From: Litoreibacter ponti
GTDB taxonomy: Bacteria; Pseudomonadota; Alphaproteobacteria; Rhodobacterales; Rhodobacteraceae
Reading direction: 5' to 3'
DNA length: 64,000 nt
Assembly (NCBI RefSeq): GCF_003054285.1
Contig: NZ_QBKS01000001.1
Coordinates: 2,108,001-2,172,000, forward strand
Shown here one piece after another: positions 17,441 through 26,596 of the stretch; position 1 is the stretch's first letter, and each line of letters starts with the position of its first letter. The notes below the pieces were generated by a model. The model was not told the DNA's origin, did no database searches, and saw only the letters and a list, made by a program, of their open reading frames with translations. The position numbers and the translations under genes were made by a program.

Positions 17441-17627
17441 AGGTTCCCGAGGCGCGCCCAAGCGTGCCGGGGATGAAATGGGAATGTGGAGAAGGTGACC
17501 CAAACAGGGGCCTCGATGCCACAGCCGCCCCCGCGACTGTAAGCGGTGAGCGACCTGCCAAGAGCCACTGGAGCGATCCGGGAAGGCGGCAGCAAGCTTC
17601 GACCCGCAAGCCAGGAGACCAGCCTCG
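17441..17627 (+). ncRNA. Cobalamin (AdoCbl) riboswitch
   Basis: All the main conserved elements are readable in order. These are the GGGAATGTGG block near 17479, CCGCGACTGTAAGCGG around 17530-17546, AGCCACTGG near 17562, GGGAAGGCGGCAGC near 17580 and the B12 box (AGCCAGGAGACCAGCCT, 17609-17625). CGAGGC (17448-17453) pairs with GCCTCG (17622-17627) as P1. A separate hairpin CCCGTC-GGGTGT-GACGGG (17645-17662) sits immediately before the AAGGAG Shine-Dalgarno of cbtB and could be the expression platform. Binding of adenosylcobalamin should repress cbtB-cbtA-cobW-cobN. Confidence 0.95.
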
Positions 17628-17678
17628 CGCAGATGAAACCGCCCCCCGTCGGGTGTGACGGGCCAAGGAGACGACAAA

Positions 17679-17876
17679 ATGAAAAACGACGAGATCAAAG
17701 TCGAAGCGATTGCGCAAAACGCTGATGCCACCCAAGCCGACGCAGGCCTGATGGGCATCGTGGGCGCGATCATGCTGGGCGCGCTGCTGCTGTTCTCGGC
17801 CGGGTTCGCCCAGGCCACGGTGATGCACGAAAGCTCCCACGACATGCGCCACGCGATGGCGTTTCCCTGCCACTAA
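17679..17876 (+). CDS. cbtB: CbtB, small subunit of predicted cobalt transporter
   Basis: The 65-residue product has a single transmembrane helix (LMGIVGAIMLGALLLFSAGF). Its C-terminal tail, HESSHDMRHAMAFPCH, is rich in His and ends in CH, the expected metal-binding tail of CbtB. It works with CbtA in predicted B12-regulated cobalt uptake. The AAGGAG at 17665-17670 sets the ATG at 17679; it is directly downstream of the cobalamin riboswitch. cbtA starts three bases after its stop. Confidence 0.92.
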   Translation: MKNDEIKVEAIAQNADATQADAGLMGIVGAIMLGALLLFSAGFAQATVMHESSHDMRHAMAFPCH

Positions 17877-17879
17877 GCC

Positions 17880-18566
17880 ATGCTCAAACATATCCTGACC
17901 AGCGCGGTGTTCGCTGGCATCGCTGCGGGCGTTTTCGCGGCGATCATTAACCTTTGGGCGGTGATCCCGATGGTGATGGAAGGCGAGCTGTATGAAAGCG
18001 GCGCGCGGGTGCATTTCGCGTCCGACGGATCACCGCAATCGGACGCGGGCAGCCCCAGCGTGCTGGAAGAGCCATCGCGCCACATCCTGCCCGCCGCGTT
18101 CTCGGTCGTGACCTTCACGGGCTACGCGTTCCTGATGATCGCCGGCATGGCCTTGGCCGAGCGCTACGGGCGCTCGCTGAGCTTGCGTCAGGGCCTTATC
18201 TGGGGGCTATGCGGCTTCATCACCTTTCAGCTGGCCCCCGCCATGGGAATGCCGCCACAACTGCCCGCAACGCCCGGACCAGAGGTCGGCGCGCGGCAAC
18301 TTTGGTGGCTGATGACGGTCGTCTGCACGGGCGCGGCTTTGGGTCTGATCGCCTTTGGCCGCAATGCGATCACTGCGCTTGGAGCCATGGCCTTGCTGTT
18401 CGTGCCCCATATCTACGGCGCGCCCCGGCTCGACACCTATTTCGGGTTTGCCGCGCCGGAACTTGCCGCCCATTTCGCCGGTGCCTCGCTCGCGGCCACC
18501 GCCCTCACCTGGACCGCGCTTGGGGGTGCCTGCGCGTGGTTCTGGCTCAAACTGCAAAGGGACTGA
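17880..18566 (+). CDS. cbtA: CbtA, membrane subunit of predicted cobalt transporter
   Basis: The 228-residue membrane protein opens with a helix (ILTSAVFAGIAAGVFAAIIN) and continues with about four more hydrophobic segments. Conserved-looking features include LIWGLCGFITFQLAPAMGMPPQLP, typical of CbtA. The role, with CbtB, is predicted cobalt import into the cell for corrinoid synthesis, from comparative genomics of B12 regulons. It lies four bases before cobW and shares the riboswitch leader. Confidence 0.92.
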   Translation: MLKHILTSAVFAGIAAGVFAAIINLWAVIPMVMEGELYESGARVHFASDGSPQSDAGSPSVLEEPSRHILPAAFSVVTFTGYAFLMIAGMALAERYGRSLSLRQGLIWGLCGFITFQLAPAMGMPPQLPATPGPEVGARQLWWLMTVVCTGAALGLIAFGRNAITALGAMALLFVPHIYGAPRLDTYFGFAAPELAAHFAGASLAATALTWTALGGACAWFWLKLQRD

Positions 18567-18570
18567 CCCC

Positions 18571-19638
18571 ATGCTGCAAAAGATACCCGCCACCGTCGTC
18601 ACCGGCTTTTTGGGCGCTGGCAAGACCACGCTGATCCGCCACATGCTGGAGAACGCGAAGGGCAAGCGCATCGCGCTGATCATCAACGAGTTCGGCGATC
18701 TGGGCGTCGATGGCGACATCCTGAAAGGCTGCGGGGACGAGACCTGCACCGAGGATGACATCATGGAGCTGAGCAATGGCTGCATCTGCTGCACCGTCGC
18801 CGACGATTTCGTGCCGACGATGGAAAAGCTGCTGGCCCGCGAAGACAAGCCCGATCACATCGTGATCGAGACCTCCGGTCTGGCCCTGCCCCAACCGCTG
18901 GTGCGCGCGTTCAACTGGCCGGAGATTTCGACCAAAGTGACCGTCGATGGCGTCGTGACCGTGGTCGACGGCAAGGCCGTGTCCGAAGGGCGCTTCGCCC
19001 ATAACGTGGCCGCTGTCGATGCGCAGCGGAAGCTGGACGAGAATCTCGATCATGAGACGCCCTTGTCGGAGCTGTTCGAGGATCAGGTCGCCTGCGCCGA
19101 CATGATCGTGGTGAACAAATCCGACCTGCTGGGCGAGGCCGAGGCGGAGGCCTTGGTCGGCACGTTGAAGTCCGACAGCCGAGACGGCGTGCAGGTGGTG
19201 CGCACCTCGATGGGCCGCCTGCCGGTGGACGTGCTGCTGGGGCAAGGCGTGAGCGCGGAAGCTGATCTGGAGGCCCGCCACGAAGTGCACCACCACCATC
19301 ACCACGATGACGACCACGAAGATCATCACCATGACCACGAGCATGAACATGGCCATGACGAGTTCGAAAGCTTCGTCGTCACCCGCGGCGAGATCGCTGA
19401 TCCAAAGGCGTTTGCCGAACAGGTCGCCGATGTGATCCGCAACCACGATATTCTGCGCCTCAAGGGGTTTGCCGCGGTCGAGGCCAAGCCGATGCGCCTG
19501 ACGCTGCAGGCGGTCGGGCCGCGCGTGGACACCTATTTCGACAAGCCCTTTGGCAGCGATCCGCGCGAGACGCGTCTGGTGGTGATCGGCCAGGCTGGTT
19601 TGGACCAAGCGGCCATCGAGGCCGCACTTCAGGCATGA
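18571..19638 (+). CDS. cobW: CobW-family metallochaperone GTPase
   Basis: The 355-residue product has the Walker A of the family (VVTGFLGAGKTTLIRHML, residues about 8-25), the metal-binding SNGCICCTVADDF (CxCC motif), a GTPase NKSD motif and a CobW C-terminal domain after about residue 265. Between the domains lies a very long His/Asp/Glu run around residues 231-262. CobW G3E GTPases are thought to deliver cobalt to the CobNST chelatase, which fits its position before cobN. The start at 18571 lies four bases after cbtA. Confidence 0.94.
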   Translation: MLQKIPATVVTGFLGAGKTTLIRHMLENAKGKRIALIINEFGDLGVDGDILKGCGDETCTEDDIMELSNGCICCTVADDFVPTMEKLLAREDKPDHIVIETSGLALPQPLVRAFNWPEISTKVTVDGVVTVVDGKAVSEGRFAHNVAAVDAQRKLDENLDHETPLSELFEDQVACADMIVVNKSDLLGEAEAEALVGTLKSDSRDGVQVVRTSMGRLPVDVLLGQGVSAEADLEARHEVHHHHHHDDDHEDHHHDHEHEHGHDEFESFVVTRGEIADPKAFAEQVADVIRNHDILRLKGFAAVEAKPMRLTLQAVGPRVDTYFDKPFGSDPRETRLVVIGQAGLDQAAIEAALQA

Positions 19639-20081
19639 TCGTCGAGCGTGGAAACCCCCGTGACCCCCAGGTCACGGCGCTGCTTCAAGCGAGCCACGCC
19701 CTGATGGAGAGCCTGTTTCCGCCCGAGGACAACCATTACCTGTCCATCGACGCGCTCTGCGTGCCGGAGGTGCATTTCTTCATCGCGCGCGAGGGCGACA
19801 CCGTGCTGGGCTGCGGCGCGCTCAAGGATAAGGGCGACTATGGCGAGGTGAAGTCGATGTTCACTGGCGAGGCCGCGCGCGGCAAAGGCGCGGCGTCTGC
19901 AATCCTGACTAGGCTGGAAGCCGAGGCGCGGGCGCAGGGCCTGAGCGTCTTGAAGCTTGAGACCGGCAGCCTGCTGCACGCCGCCCACAAGCTCTACGCC
20001 AAGCACGGCTTCACCCGTTGTGGCCCGTTCGGCGCCTACCTTGCCAATGAGACGAGCCTGTTTATGGAAAAGCCGCTCTAG
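19635..20081 (+). CDS. GNAT-family N-acetyltransferase
   Basis: The 148-residue product has the GNAT core, with strand 4/5 EVKSMFTGEAARGKGAASAI carrying the acetyl-CoA-binding R-x-x-G-x-A/G loop. LKLETGSLLHAAHKLYAKHG follows, the typical helix-Y block. It starts as ATGA across the cobW stop and lies 42 bases before cobN, so it is within the B12-riboswitch operon. The substrate is unknown; a corrinoid role is not indicated by sequence. Confidence 0.88.
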   Translation: MIVERGNPRDPQVTALLQASHALMESLFPPEDNHYLSIDALCVPEVHFFIAREGDTVLGCGALKDKGDYGEVKSMFTGEAARGKGAASAILTRLEAEARAQGLSVLKLETGSLLHAAHKLYAKHGFTRCGPFGAYLANETSLFMEKPL

Positions 20082-20088
20082 GCTTGAT

Positions 20089-20116
20089 CTTCGCTCAAAT
20101 AGTCCCGCCGGAGGCG
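20089..20116 (-). repeat. Dispersed intergenic element, variant copy 2
   Basis: Read on the minus strand it shares GCCTCCGGCGGGA, TAT/TATTT and CGAAG with the element at 6618-6648, but with a shorter centre. On the plus strand its GGAGG (20110-20114) appears to have been co-opted as the cobN Shine-Dalgarno, about 10 bases before the ATG at 20124. Confidence 0.55.
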
Positions 20117-20123
20117 TCCCAAC

Positions 20124-23100
20124 ATGCACCTTCTTGCTGCCACGCCCGGTCGTATCGACAATGGCCAGGAGCCCGTCGATCTGGGCCAGACACCTGCGGA
20201 TGTCGTGTTCATCTCCGCCGCCGATACCGAGCTGGCGGCGCTGTCTGCTGCGCGGGGCGAGCTGGCCGACCCGCCGGGGCTACGGCTCGCCAACCTCACG
20301 CACCTGATCCACCCCATGTCGGTCGATCTGCATATCGAAGCCTGCGCGACCAAGTCGAAATTGGTCATCGCGCGGGTGTTGGGCGGCACGGGCTACTGGA
20401 AATACGGGGCCGAGCAATATGCGGCCCATTGCCATGACGCGGGCGTACCGCTGGCGCTGCTGCCGGGCGATGACAAGCCGGACGCGGAGCTGCGCGGTTT
20501 GTCCACGGTCTCGGACGAGGATTACGACACGCTTTGGGCCTATCTGGTCGAAGGCGGGCCGCAAAACGCCGAGAACTTCCTGAGCTATGCGCAGGCGATG
20601 CTGAACGGCTTGGACAAGCCGTCGCCCGCCGCGCCGCTCTTGCGCGCGGGCGTCTACTGGCCGGGCGCCGGAGTGTCCGACCTGGCGGCGGCGCAAGAGG
20701 CATGGAGCGATTGCGCGCCTGTCGTACCGCTGATATTCTACCGCGCGCTGGTGCAAGGCGCGGGGCTGAACCCGGTCAACCGGCTGGTCAAATCCCTGCT
20801 GCGCGCAGGACTGAACCCGCTGCCGATCTTCGTGGCCTCGCTGAAAGACCCGGTCTCCGTCGCCACGCTGGAGACTTTGTTTGCGCAGGCCCCGCCGGAT
20901 GTGATCCTCAACGCGACCTCGTTTGCCGTCGGCTCGCCGCATCAGGGTGACACCAGCGCGGGCAACCCTTTGGCGGCCCCGATGGCCAACAAGGCCCCGA
21001 TCTTTCAGGTTGTGTTCTCTTCCTCGAATGAGGCCGCGTGGGCAGACGGGCTGACCGGCCTTTCGGGCCGCGACATTGCGATGAACGTGGCCTTGCCGGA
21101 GGTCGATGGCCGCATCCTGTCCCGCGCGGTCAGCTTCAAGGACGAGGCCTACTTTGACGCGGCGACCGAATGCCCGATTGCCACCTACCGCGCCCGCGGC
21201 GATCGTATCCAATTCGTGGCCGATCTGGCCGCGGCCTGGGCACGGCTGCGCCGCACGTCTGAGGCCGACCGCCGGGTCGCGCTGATCCTCGCGAATTATC
21301 CGAACAAGGATGGCAGGCTGGCTAATGGGGTCGGCCTCGACACGCCGGAGGCGACGGCCCACGTGCTGCAGCTTTTGCGCGATGACAGCTATGCCGTTGA
21401 GGGCGCACCTGAGAATAGCAAGGCGTTGATGGACCGGATCATGGCGGGGCCCACGAATTGGCTGACCGACCGGGCCGAGCGCGAGGGGGGCGAGGCGCTT
21501 TCGCTCGACGCGTATCGCGCGGAATACGGCAAGCTACCTTATGAGCTTCGCCAGCAGATCGAGGACCGTTGGGGCGCGCCGGAGGCGGATCCGTTCTTCG
21601 ACGGCGCGGCGTTCAAACTGAGCGTGCATCGCTTCGGAAATGCGGTTGTCGGGCTACAACCTGCGCGCGGCTACAATATCGATCCGACGGACACGTACCA
21701 CTCGCCCGACTTGGTTCCGCCGCACAACTATCTGGCGTTCTACTTCTGGCTGCGGTTCGAATTCGGCGCCCATGCGCTGGTGCATATGGGCAAGCATGGC
21801 AATCTGGAATGGCTGCCCGGCAAGGCGCTGGCGCTGTCCGACGAATGCTGGCCAGAGGCGGTGTTGGGCCCGGTGCCGCATGTCTACCCGTTCATCGTCA
21901 ACGACCCGGGCGAAGGCACGCAGGCCAAGCGCCGCGCGCAGGCGGTGATCATCGACCACCTGACCCCGCCGATGACCCGCGCCGAGACCTATGGGCCGCT
22001 GAAGGACCTCGAAGCCTTGGTGGATGAATATTACGAAGCCGCCGGGGTCGATCCGCGACGGATCGCGCATCTGCGCCGCGAAATTCTGTCAATGACATCG
22101 GCCACCGGCCTGTCGGAGGATGTCGGGTTTTCGGGTGATGAGGACGGCGATCTGGCAAAGCTCGACGCCTATCTGTGCGAGTTGAAGGAGGCGCAGATCC
22201 GCGACGGGCTTCATATCTTCGGGCGCGCGCCCGAGGGGGATCAAGCGCGTGATTTGATCATAGCCCTGACGCGGGTGCCACGCGGCGGCGGGACGGGCGC
22301 GGATGAGTCGCTGATCCGGGCCTTGGCCGACGATCTGGAGCTGGGATTTGACCCGCTTTCGGCTGATATGGCGGAGCCATGGGACGGCCTGAGGCCGGAA
22401 GTTCTGGGCGGCGGCGCGTGGCGAAGCACCGGCGATACGGTCGAGCGTCTGGAGGATTTGGCGATCCGGATCGTCGATGGCGCACCTGCCGTTGGACCAG
22501 CCTCGAACGCGGTGATGGAGCATATCCGCGCCCATGTGCAACCGACGGTCGCGGCCTGCGGAGTGGAAGAGGGGACGGGGCTTCTCAGCGCCCTCCGGGG
22601 GCACTTCGTCGCCCCGGCACCTTCAGGCGCCCCGACGCGGGGCCGCCTGGATGTGCTGCCCACAGGGCGCAACTTCTTCTCGGTCGACAGCCGGGCGGTG
22701 CCCACACCAACCGCATGGGCGCTTGGCTGGAAATCGGCCAATCTGCTGATCGAAAAACATCTGCAGACCCATGGCGACTGGCCCCGCGCGCTTTTGTTGA
22801 ACGCCTGGGGGACGGCGAACATGCGCACGGGCGGCGATGACATCGCGCAAGCGCTGGCGCTGATGGGCTGCAAGCCGACCTGGGATGCCGCGAACCGGCG
22901 CGTGACCGGGTTCGAGGTCTTGCCCTTGGGCGTGCTGGGCCGACCGCGTGTGGACGTCACGCTGCGGGTCTCGGGATTTTTCCGCGACGCCTTCCCGCAG
23001 CTGATCGATCTGGTCGACAGCGCCGCTCGGGCGGTTCAGGCCTGCGACGAGCCCGCGTCCGAGAACCCGGCGCGGGCCAATGGCGGGGCGCACCGGGTCT

Positions 23101-23783
23101 ATGGCTCGAAGCCCGGGGCCTACGGGGCGGGGCTGCAGGCGATGATCGACGAGCGGCTCTGGGCGGACACGGCTGATTTGGCCGAGGCCTATCTGCAATG
23201 GGGGAGCTACGCCTATGGCAAGGACAGCGCGGGCGCGCTGGACCGCGACGGGTTCGAGGCGCGGTTGGGACAGGCGGAGGCGGTGGTGCAAAACCAAGAC
23301 AACCGCGAGCATGACCTGCTCGACAGCGATGACTACTACCAGTTCGAAGGCGGCGCGGCGGCGGCGATCCAGACCCTGCAGGGCCGGGCGCAGCCGGTCT
23401 ATCACAACGATCATTCCCGTCCGGAGCGTCCTGTGATCCGCACTCTGGAAGACGAGATCGGCCGGGTTGTGCGGTCCCGTGTGGTGAACCCGAAATGGAT
23501 CGAGGGCGTGAAGCGCCACGGCTACAAGGGCGCGTTCGAAATGGCCGCGTCGCTGGATTACCTGTTCGCCTTCGCCGCGACGACCGGGGCCGTGCGCGAC
23601 CACCATTTCGATCTGGTGCATCAGGCGTTTCTGGAGGACGAGGACACGCGCGAGTTCATCGAGGACCACAACCCGGCGGCCTTGCGGGAGATGGCGCAAC
23701 GGCTTGACGAAGCAATCGAGAGAGGGCTTTGGCGACCAAAGAGCAACTCGGCCCGCGCCTTGATTGACCGGCTTCTGGCCTGA
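20124..23783 (+). CDS. cobN: Cobaltochelatase subunit CobN
   Basis: CobN is the large chelatase subunit that, with CobS and CobT, inserts cobalt into hydrogenobyrinic acid a,c-diamide at the expense of ATP. The 1219-residue length and blocks fit the family: LVHMGKHGNLEWLPGKALAL, PHVYPFIVNDPGEGTQAKRR, RGRLDVLPTGRNFFSVDSRA and YGSKPGAYGAGLQAMIDE. It is related to magnesium chelatase BchH/ChlH. CobS and CobT are not in the window. It is the last plus-strand gene of the riboswitch operon, and a short lipoprotein gene converges four bases after its stop. Confidence 0.97.
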   Translation: MHLLAATPGRIDNGQEPVDLGQTPADVVFISAADTELAALSAARGELADPPGLRLANLTHLIHPMSVDLHIEACATKSKLVIARVLGGTGYWKYGAEQYAAHCHDAGVPLALLPGDDKPDAELRGLSTVSDEDYDTLWAYLVEGGPQNAENFLSYAQAMLNGLDKPSPAAPLLRAGVYWPGAGVSDLAAAQEAWSDCAPVVPLIFYRALVQGAGLNPVNRLVKSLLRAGLNPLPIFVASLKDPVSVATLETLFAQAPPDVILNATSFAVGSPHQGDTSAGNPLAAPMANKAPIFQVVFSSSNEAAWADGLTGLSGRDIAMNVALPEVDGRILSRAVSFKDEAYFDAATECPIATYRARGDRIQFVADLAAAWARLRRTSEADRRVALILANYPNKDGRLANGVGLDTPEATAHVLQLLRDDSYAVEGAPENSKALMDRIMAGPTNWLTDRAEREGGEALSLDAYRAEYGKLPYELRQQIEDRWGAPEADPFFDGAAFKLSVHRFGNAVVGLQPARGYNIDPTDTYHSPDLVPPHNYLAFYFWLRFEFGAHALVHMGKHGNLEWLPGKALALSDECWPEAVLGPVPHVYPFIVNDPGEGTQAKRRAQAVIIDHLTPPMTRAETYGPLKDLEALVDEYYEAAGVDPRRIAHLRREILSMTSATGLSEDVGFSGDEDGDLAKLDAYLCELKEAQIRDGLHIFGRAPEGDQARDLIIALTRVPRGGGTGADESLIRALADDLELGFDPLSADMAEPWDGLRPEVLGGGAWRSTGDTVERLEDLAIRIVDGAPAVGPASNAVMEHIRAHVQPTVAACGVEEGTGLLSALRGHFVAPAPSGAPTRGRLDVLPTGRNFFSVDSRAVPTPTAWALGWKSANLLIEKHLQTHGDWPRALLLNAWGTANMRTGGDDIAQALALMGCKPTWDAANRRVTGFEVLPLGVLGRPRVDVTLRVSGFFRDAFPQLIDLVDSAARAVQACDEPASENPARANGGAHRVYGSKPGAYGAGLQAMIDERLWADTADLAEAYLQWGSYAYGKDSAGALDRDGFEARLGQAEAVVQNQDNREHDLLDSDDYYQFEGGAAAAIQTLQGRAQPVYHNDHSRPERPVIRTLEDEIGRVVRSRVVNPKWIEGVKRHGYKGAFEMAASLDYLFAFAATTGAVRDHHFDLVHQAFLEDEDTREFIEDHNPAALREMAQRLDEAIERGLWRPKSNSARALIDRLLA

Positions 23784-23787
23784 TGGC

Positions 23788-24081
23788 TCAACACAAGAGG
23801 TCGGCCTGCACCAGCGCCACATCACCGCGCACGGAGCTGCGCACGACATGACATCCCGTTACCTGTTCCATCGCGGTGGCCCCTGCCGCGAAAACCTGCC
23901 GCGCCTTGGGCGCCCAAAGCGTGTTGGTGCGATAGGCTTCGGCCCGAGAACCCTTGAAATTCACTTCGAACACATAGTCGCCAACGGTGACACGCTCGCT
24001 CTGCCCGCCGATGACGCCCATGCTGGGCGCGCCACAGGCCACGAGGATCAAGAGGTTGAGATAGGGCAAGAACCGCGCCAC
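23788..24081 (-). CDS. Small lipoprotein of unknown function
   Basis: The 97-residue product starts with a lipoprotein signal ending in the lipobox LVAC (MARFLPYLNLLILVACGAPS). The mature part includes VTVGDYVFEVNFKGSRAEAY and GCHVVRSSVRGDVALVQADL. A GTG start is supported by GGAG about nine bases upstream on the minus strand. I do not recognise a family. It lies between cobN and cobO but points the other way. Confidence 0.65.
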   Translation of the reverse strand: MARFLPYLNLLILVACGAPSMGVIGGQSERVTVGDYVFEVNFKGSRAEAYRTNTLWAPKARQVFAAGATAMEQVTGCHVVRSSVRGDVALVQADLLC

Positions 24082-24211
24082 GGGCGTCTCCGAGAATCTG
24101 GTGTGGAGGCAAGATAGAAACGCGCCCTTAAGAAAGAGTTACGCGCTTTGCACTTGCATCCGGGGCCACGCTCCAACACCCTAGGCCGACCACTCTGACC
24201 CAGGAGATCCC

Positions 24212-24832
24212 ATGCCGACCGACACCCCAGACGAGCTTGCCCGCCACGCCAGCAAGATGGCCAAGAAGAAGGCCGCGCGGGACAAGATCATGGCCACCAA
24301 GACCGACAAGAAGGGGCTGATCATCGTGCATACCGGCAAGGGCAAGGGCAAGAGCTCTGCCGCGTTCGGGATGATCTTCCGCTGCATCGCCCATGACATG
24401 AAATGCGCAGTGGTGCAGTTCATCAAGGGCGGTATGAGCACCGGGGAGCGGGACCTGATTTTGGGCAAGTTTTCCGACACTTGCGCGTTTCACACCATGG
24501 GCGAAGGCTTCACCTGGGAGACGCAGGACAAGTCCCGCGACATCGAGATGGCGCAAGCCGCATGGGCCAAGGCCAAGGAGCTGATCCGCGACCCGTCTCA
24601 CCACATGGTGCTGCTCGACGAGATCAACATCGCGATGCGCTACGACTACATCGACGTCAACGAGGTCGTGGCCTTTCTGGCGTCGGAAAAGCCCGAGATG
24701 ACCCATGTCGTGCTGACCGGGCGCAACGCCAAGGACGAGCTGATCGAGGCTGCGGATCTTGTGACCGAAATGGAGCTGGTGAAGCATCCGTTCCGCTCAG
24801 GGATCAAGGCCCAGATCGGCGTCGAATACTAA
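24212..24832 (+). CDS. cobO: Cob(I)yrinic acid a,c-diamide adenosyltransferase
   Basis: CobO (BtuR/CobA type) adenosylates cob(I)yrinic acid a,c-diamide using ATP, forming the Co-C bond. The 206-residue product shows the P-loop LIIVHTGKGKGKSSAAFGMI and family blocks VVQFIKGGMSTGERDL, FHTMGEGFTWETQDKSRDIE and LLDEINIAMRYDYID. CAGGAGATCC precedes the ATG at 24212. It is outside the riboswitch operon, with a 428-base separation from cobN occupied by a convergent lipoprotein gene. Confidence 0.96.
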   Translation: MPTDTPDELARHASKMAKKKAARDKIMATKTDKKGLIIVHTGKGKGKSSAAFGMIFRCIAHDMKCAVVQFIKGGMSTGERDLILGKFSDTCAFHTMGEGFTWETQDKSRDIEMAQAAWAKAKELIRDPSHHMVLLDEINIAMRYDYIDVNEVVAFLASEKPEMTHVVLTGRNAKDELIEAADLVTEMELVKHPFRSGIKAQIGVEY

Positions 24833-24845
24833 CGCGCCATTAAGG

Positions 24846-26510
24846 TTAACGCGCCGCGCCCTCGCCTTGAGCGCGGGTCTGGGAGAGGGTCATGCCGGTG
24901 GACAGGACCTCGTCGTCGAGCTGCAGCTCGATGACAGACAACACGCCTGCCTCGGACGATTCTTTGAACGCATTTGCGAAGTCTTCGGTCCGGGTCACTG
25001 TCGCACCGAACCCGCCATAGGCCCGGGCAAGCGCCGCGAAATCGGGGTTTGCGATCTGGGTTCCGCTGACCCGGCCCGGGTAGGTCTTTTCCTGATGCAT
25101 GCGGATCGTGCCGTATTTGCCGTTGTTCACCACGACCACGATCACCGCCGCGCCGTGCTGAATGGCGGTCGACATCTCATTGCAGGTCATCTGGAAACAC
25201 CCGTCGCCGGCAAGGCAGACCACCGCCCGGTCGGGATGCGCCAGTTTGGCCGCGATCGACGCAGGAAAACCGTAACCCATGGAGCCGGAGGTGGGTGCGA
25301 GCTGGGTCTTGTAGCCGCGGAACCGGAAGTAGCGGTGCAGGAATGCTGCGTAGTTGCCCGCGCCATTGGTCACGATGGCATCATCGGGCAGATGGGCGGA
25401 CAGCCACGGGATGACCTGCTCCATCTGGACTGAACCGGGCGTCGCCTGTGGCTGCTGCCACGCCTCAAAAGCCACGCGGGCCTCTGACCGCCACGTCGAA
25501 GGCTGGGACAACGCCGGTGCGTTCTGCGCCAGAAGCTCGACCATCTCCGCGGCGTCGGAGGTGTAGGCGAAGTCAGGCTGATAGACATGACCGGGCGCGT
25601 CGGGGCTGGGATGGACATGGATCAGGGTTTTTCCGTGCCGCGCGACGTCTACCAGCGAATATCCGTTCGTCGCGATGTCGCCCAGCCGGGCGCCGAGAAC
25701 CAGCAGCAGGTCGGCCTCACGCAGCCGCTGGGCCAATGCGGGGTTCATGCCCACGCCAAGATCGCCGACATAGCAGGGGTGGTTGTTGTTCATGTGGTCC
25801 TGCCGCCGGAACGGCACCGCAACAGGCAGATCGAAGCCTGCGGCGAAGTTCTCCAGATCGGCGGCGGCGGCGGCAGACCAGATTGAGCCGCCCGCGATCA
25901 CGAGGGGCCGTTCCGCCCGCTCGATCCGCGCGATGATGTCCAACGCATCCGCGTCGCGGGCCCGCCCGCGCGAGACGACGACCGGGGCGCGATCCGGCAC
26001 GTCCGCCACCGAAGACAGCATGTCCTCCGGCAAGGCCAGCACCACGGGACCGGGGCGACCAGACTGCGCCAACTGGAAGGCCCGGACGATATATTCCGGC
26101 AGCCGCTCGGTCTGGTCGACCTCCGCCACCCATTTCACGAGGCCACCGAAGAGCTGGCGGTAATCAACCTCCTGGAACGCCTCGCGGTCGCGGTGATCGC
26201 GCGCGATCTGGCCCACGAACAGCACAAGCGGCGTGCTGTCCTGCATCGCCACATGCAGGCCCGACGACGCATTTGTGGCACCAGGACCGCGGGTCACGAA
26301 GGCCACGCCGGGCTTGCCCGTGAGCTTGCCGTGGGCCTCGGCCATCATGGACGCGCCGCCTTCCTGACGGCAGACCACGTTCTGGATGCCGCTCTCATAC
26401 AGCCCGTCGAGCGCCGCAAGGAAACTCTCGCCCGGCACGGAAAAAACGCGATCCACACCCTGGATCTTCAGCTGGTCGCTGAGAATTTTGCCGCCATGCC
26501 GTGGTGCCAT
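24846..26510 (-). CDS. Thiamine-pyrophosphate-dependent enzyme, acetolactate synthase-like
   Basis: The 554-residue product has the three-domain fold of the POX/ALS family. The N-terminal Pyr domain includes GVDRVFSVPGESFLAALDGL and the TPP-activating Glu in CRQEGGASMMAEAHGKL. The central Rossmann domain spans about residues 190-330. The C-terminal PP domain has GDGCFQMTCNEM and the NN Mg site in VVVVNNGKYGTIRMHQ. No quinone-binding tail is obvious. The start is set by GGGAGGGGC just before the ATG at 26510. The substrate (acetolactate, glyoxylate, oxalyl-CoA or other) cannot be fixed. It is divergent from an FMN reductase. Confidence 0.88.
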   Translation of the reverse strand: MAPRHGGKILSDQLKIQGVDRVFSVPGESFLAALDGLYESGIQNVVCRQEGGASMMAEAHGKLTGKPGVAFVTRGPGATNASSGLHVAMQDSTPLVLFVGQIARDHRDREAFQEVDYRQLFGGLVKWVAEVDQTERLPEYIVRAFQLAQSGRPGPVVLALPEDMLSSVADVPDRAPVVVSRGRARDADALDIIARIERAERPLVIAGGSIWSAAAAADLENFAAGFDLPVAVPFRRQDHMNNNHPCYVGDLGVGMNPALAQRLREADLLLVLGARLGDIATNGYSLVDVARHGKTLIHVHPSPDAPGHVYQPDFAYTSDAAEMVELLAQNAPALSQPSTWRSEARVAFEAWQQPQATPGSVQMEQVIPWLSAHLPDDAIVTNGAGNYAAFLHRYFRFRGYKTQLAPTSGSMGYGFPASIAAKLAHPDRAVVCLAGDGCFQMTCNEMSTAIQHGAAVIVVVVNNGKYGTIRMHQEKTYPGRVSGTQIANPDFAALARAYGGFGATVTRTEDFANAFKESSEAGVLSVIELQLDDEVLSTGMTLSQTRAQGEGAAR

Positions 26511-26596
26511 GAGCCCCTCCCTGTTTCTGGGCGTAGTCTTTGGGCACGCGGGCTCTATGTGCAACCAAAACCAACCAACCGAAGGACAGACACCCC

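Noticed and set aside
20280..21362. 360-codon antisense frame inside cobN
   Set aside because: It is a GC-driven shadow of a clear CobN gene, with no recognisable motifs and no ribosome binding site.
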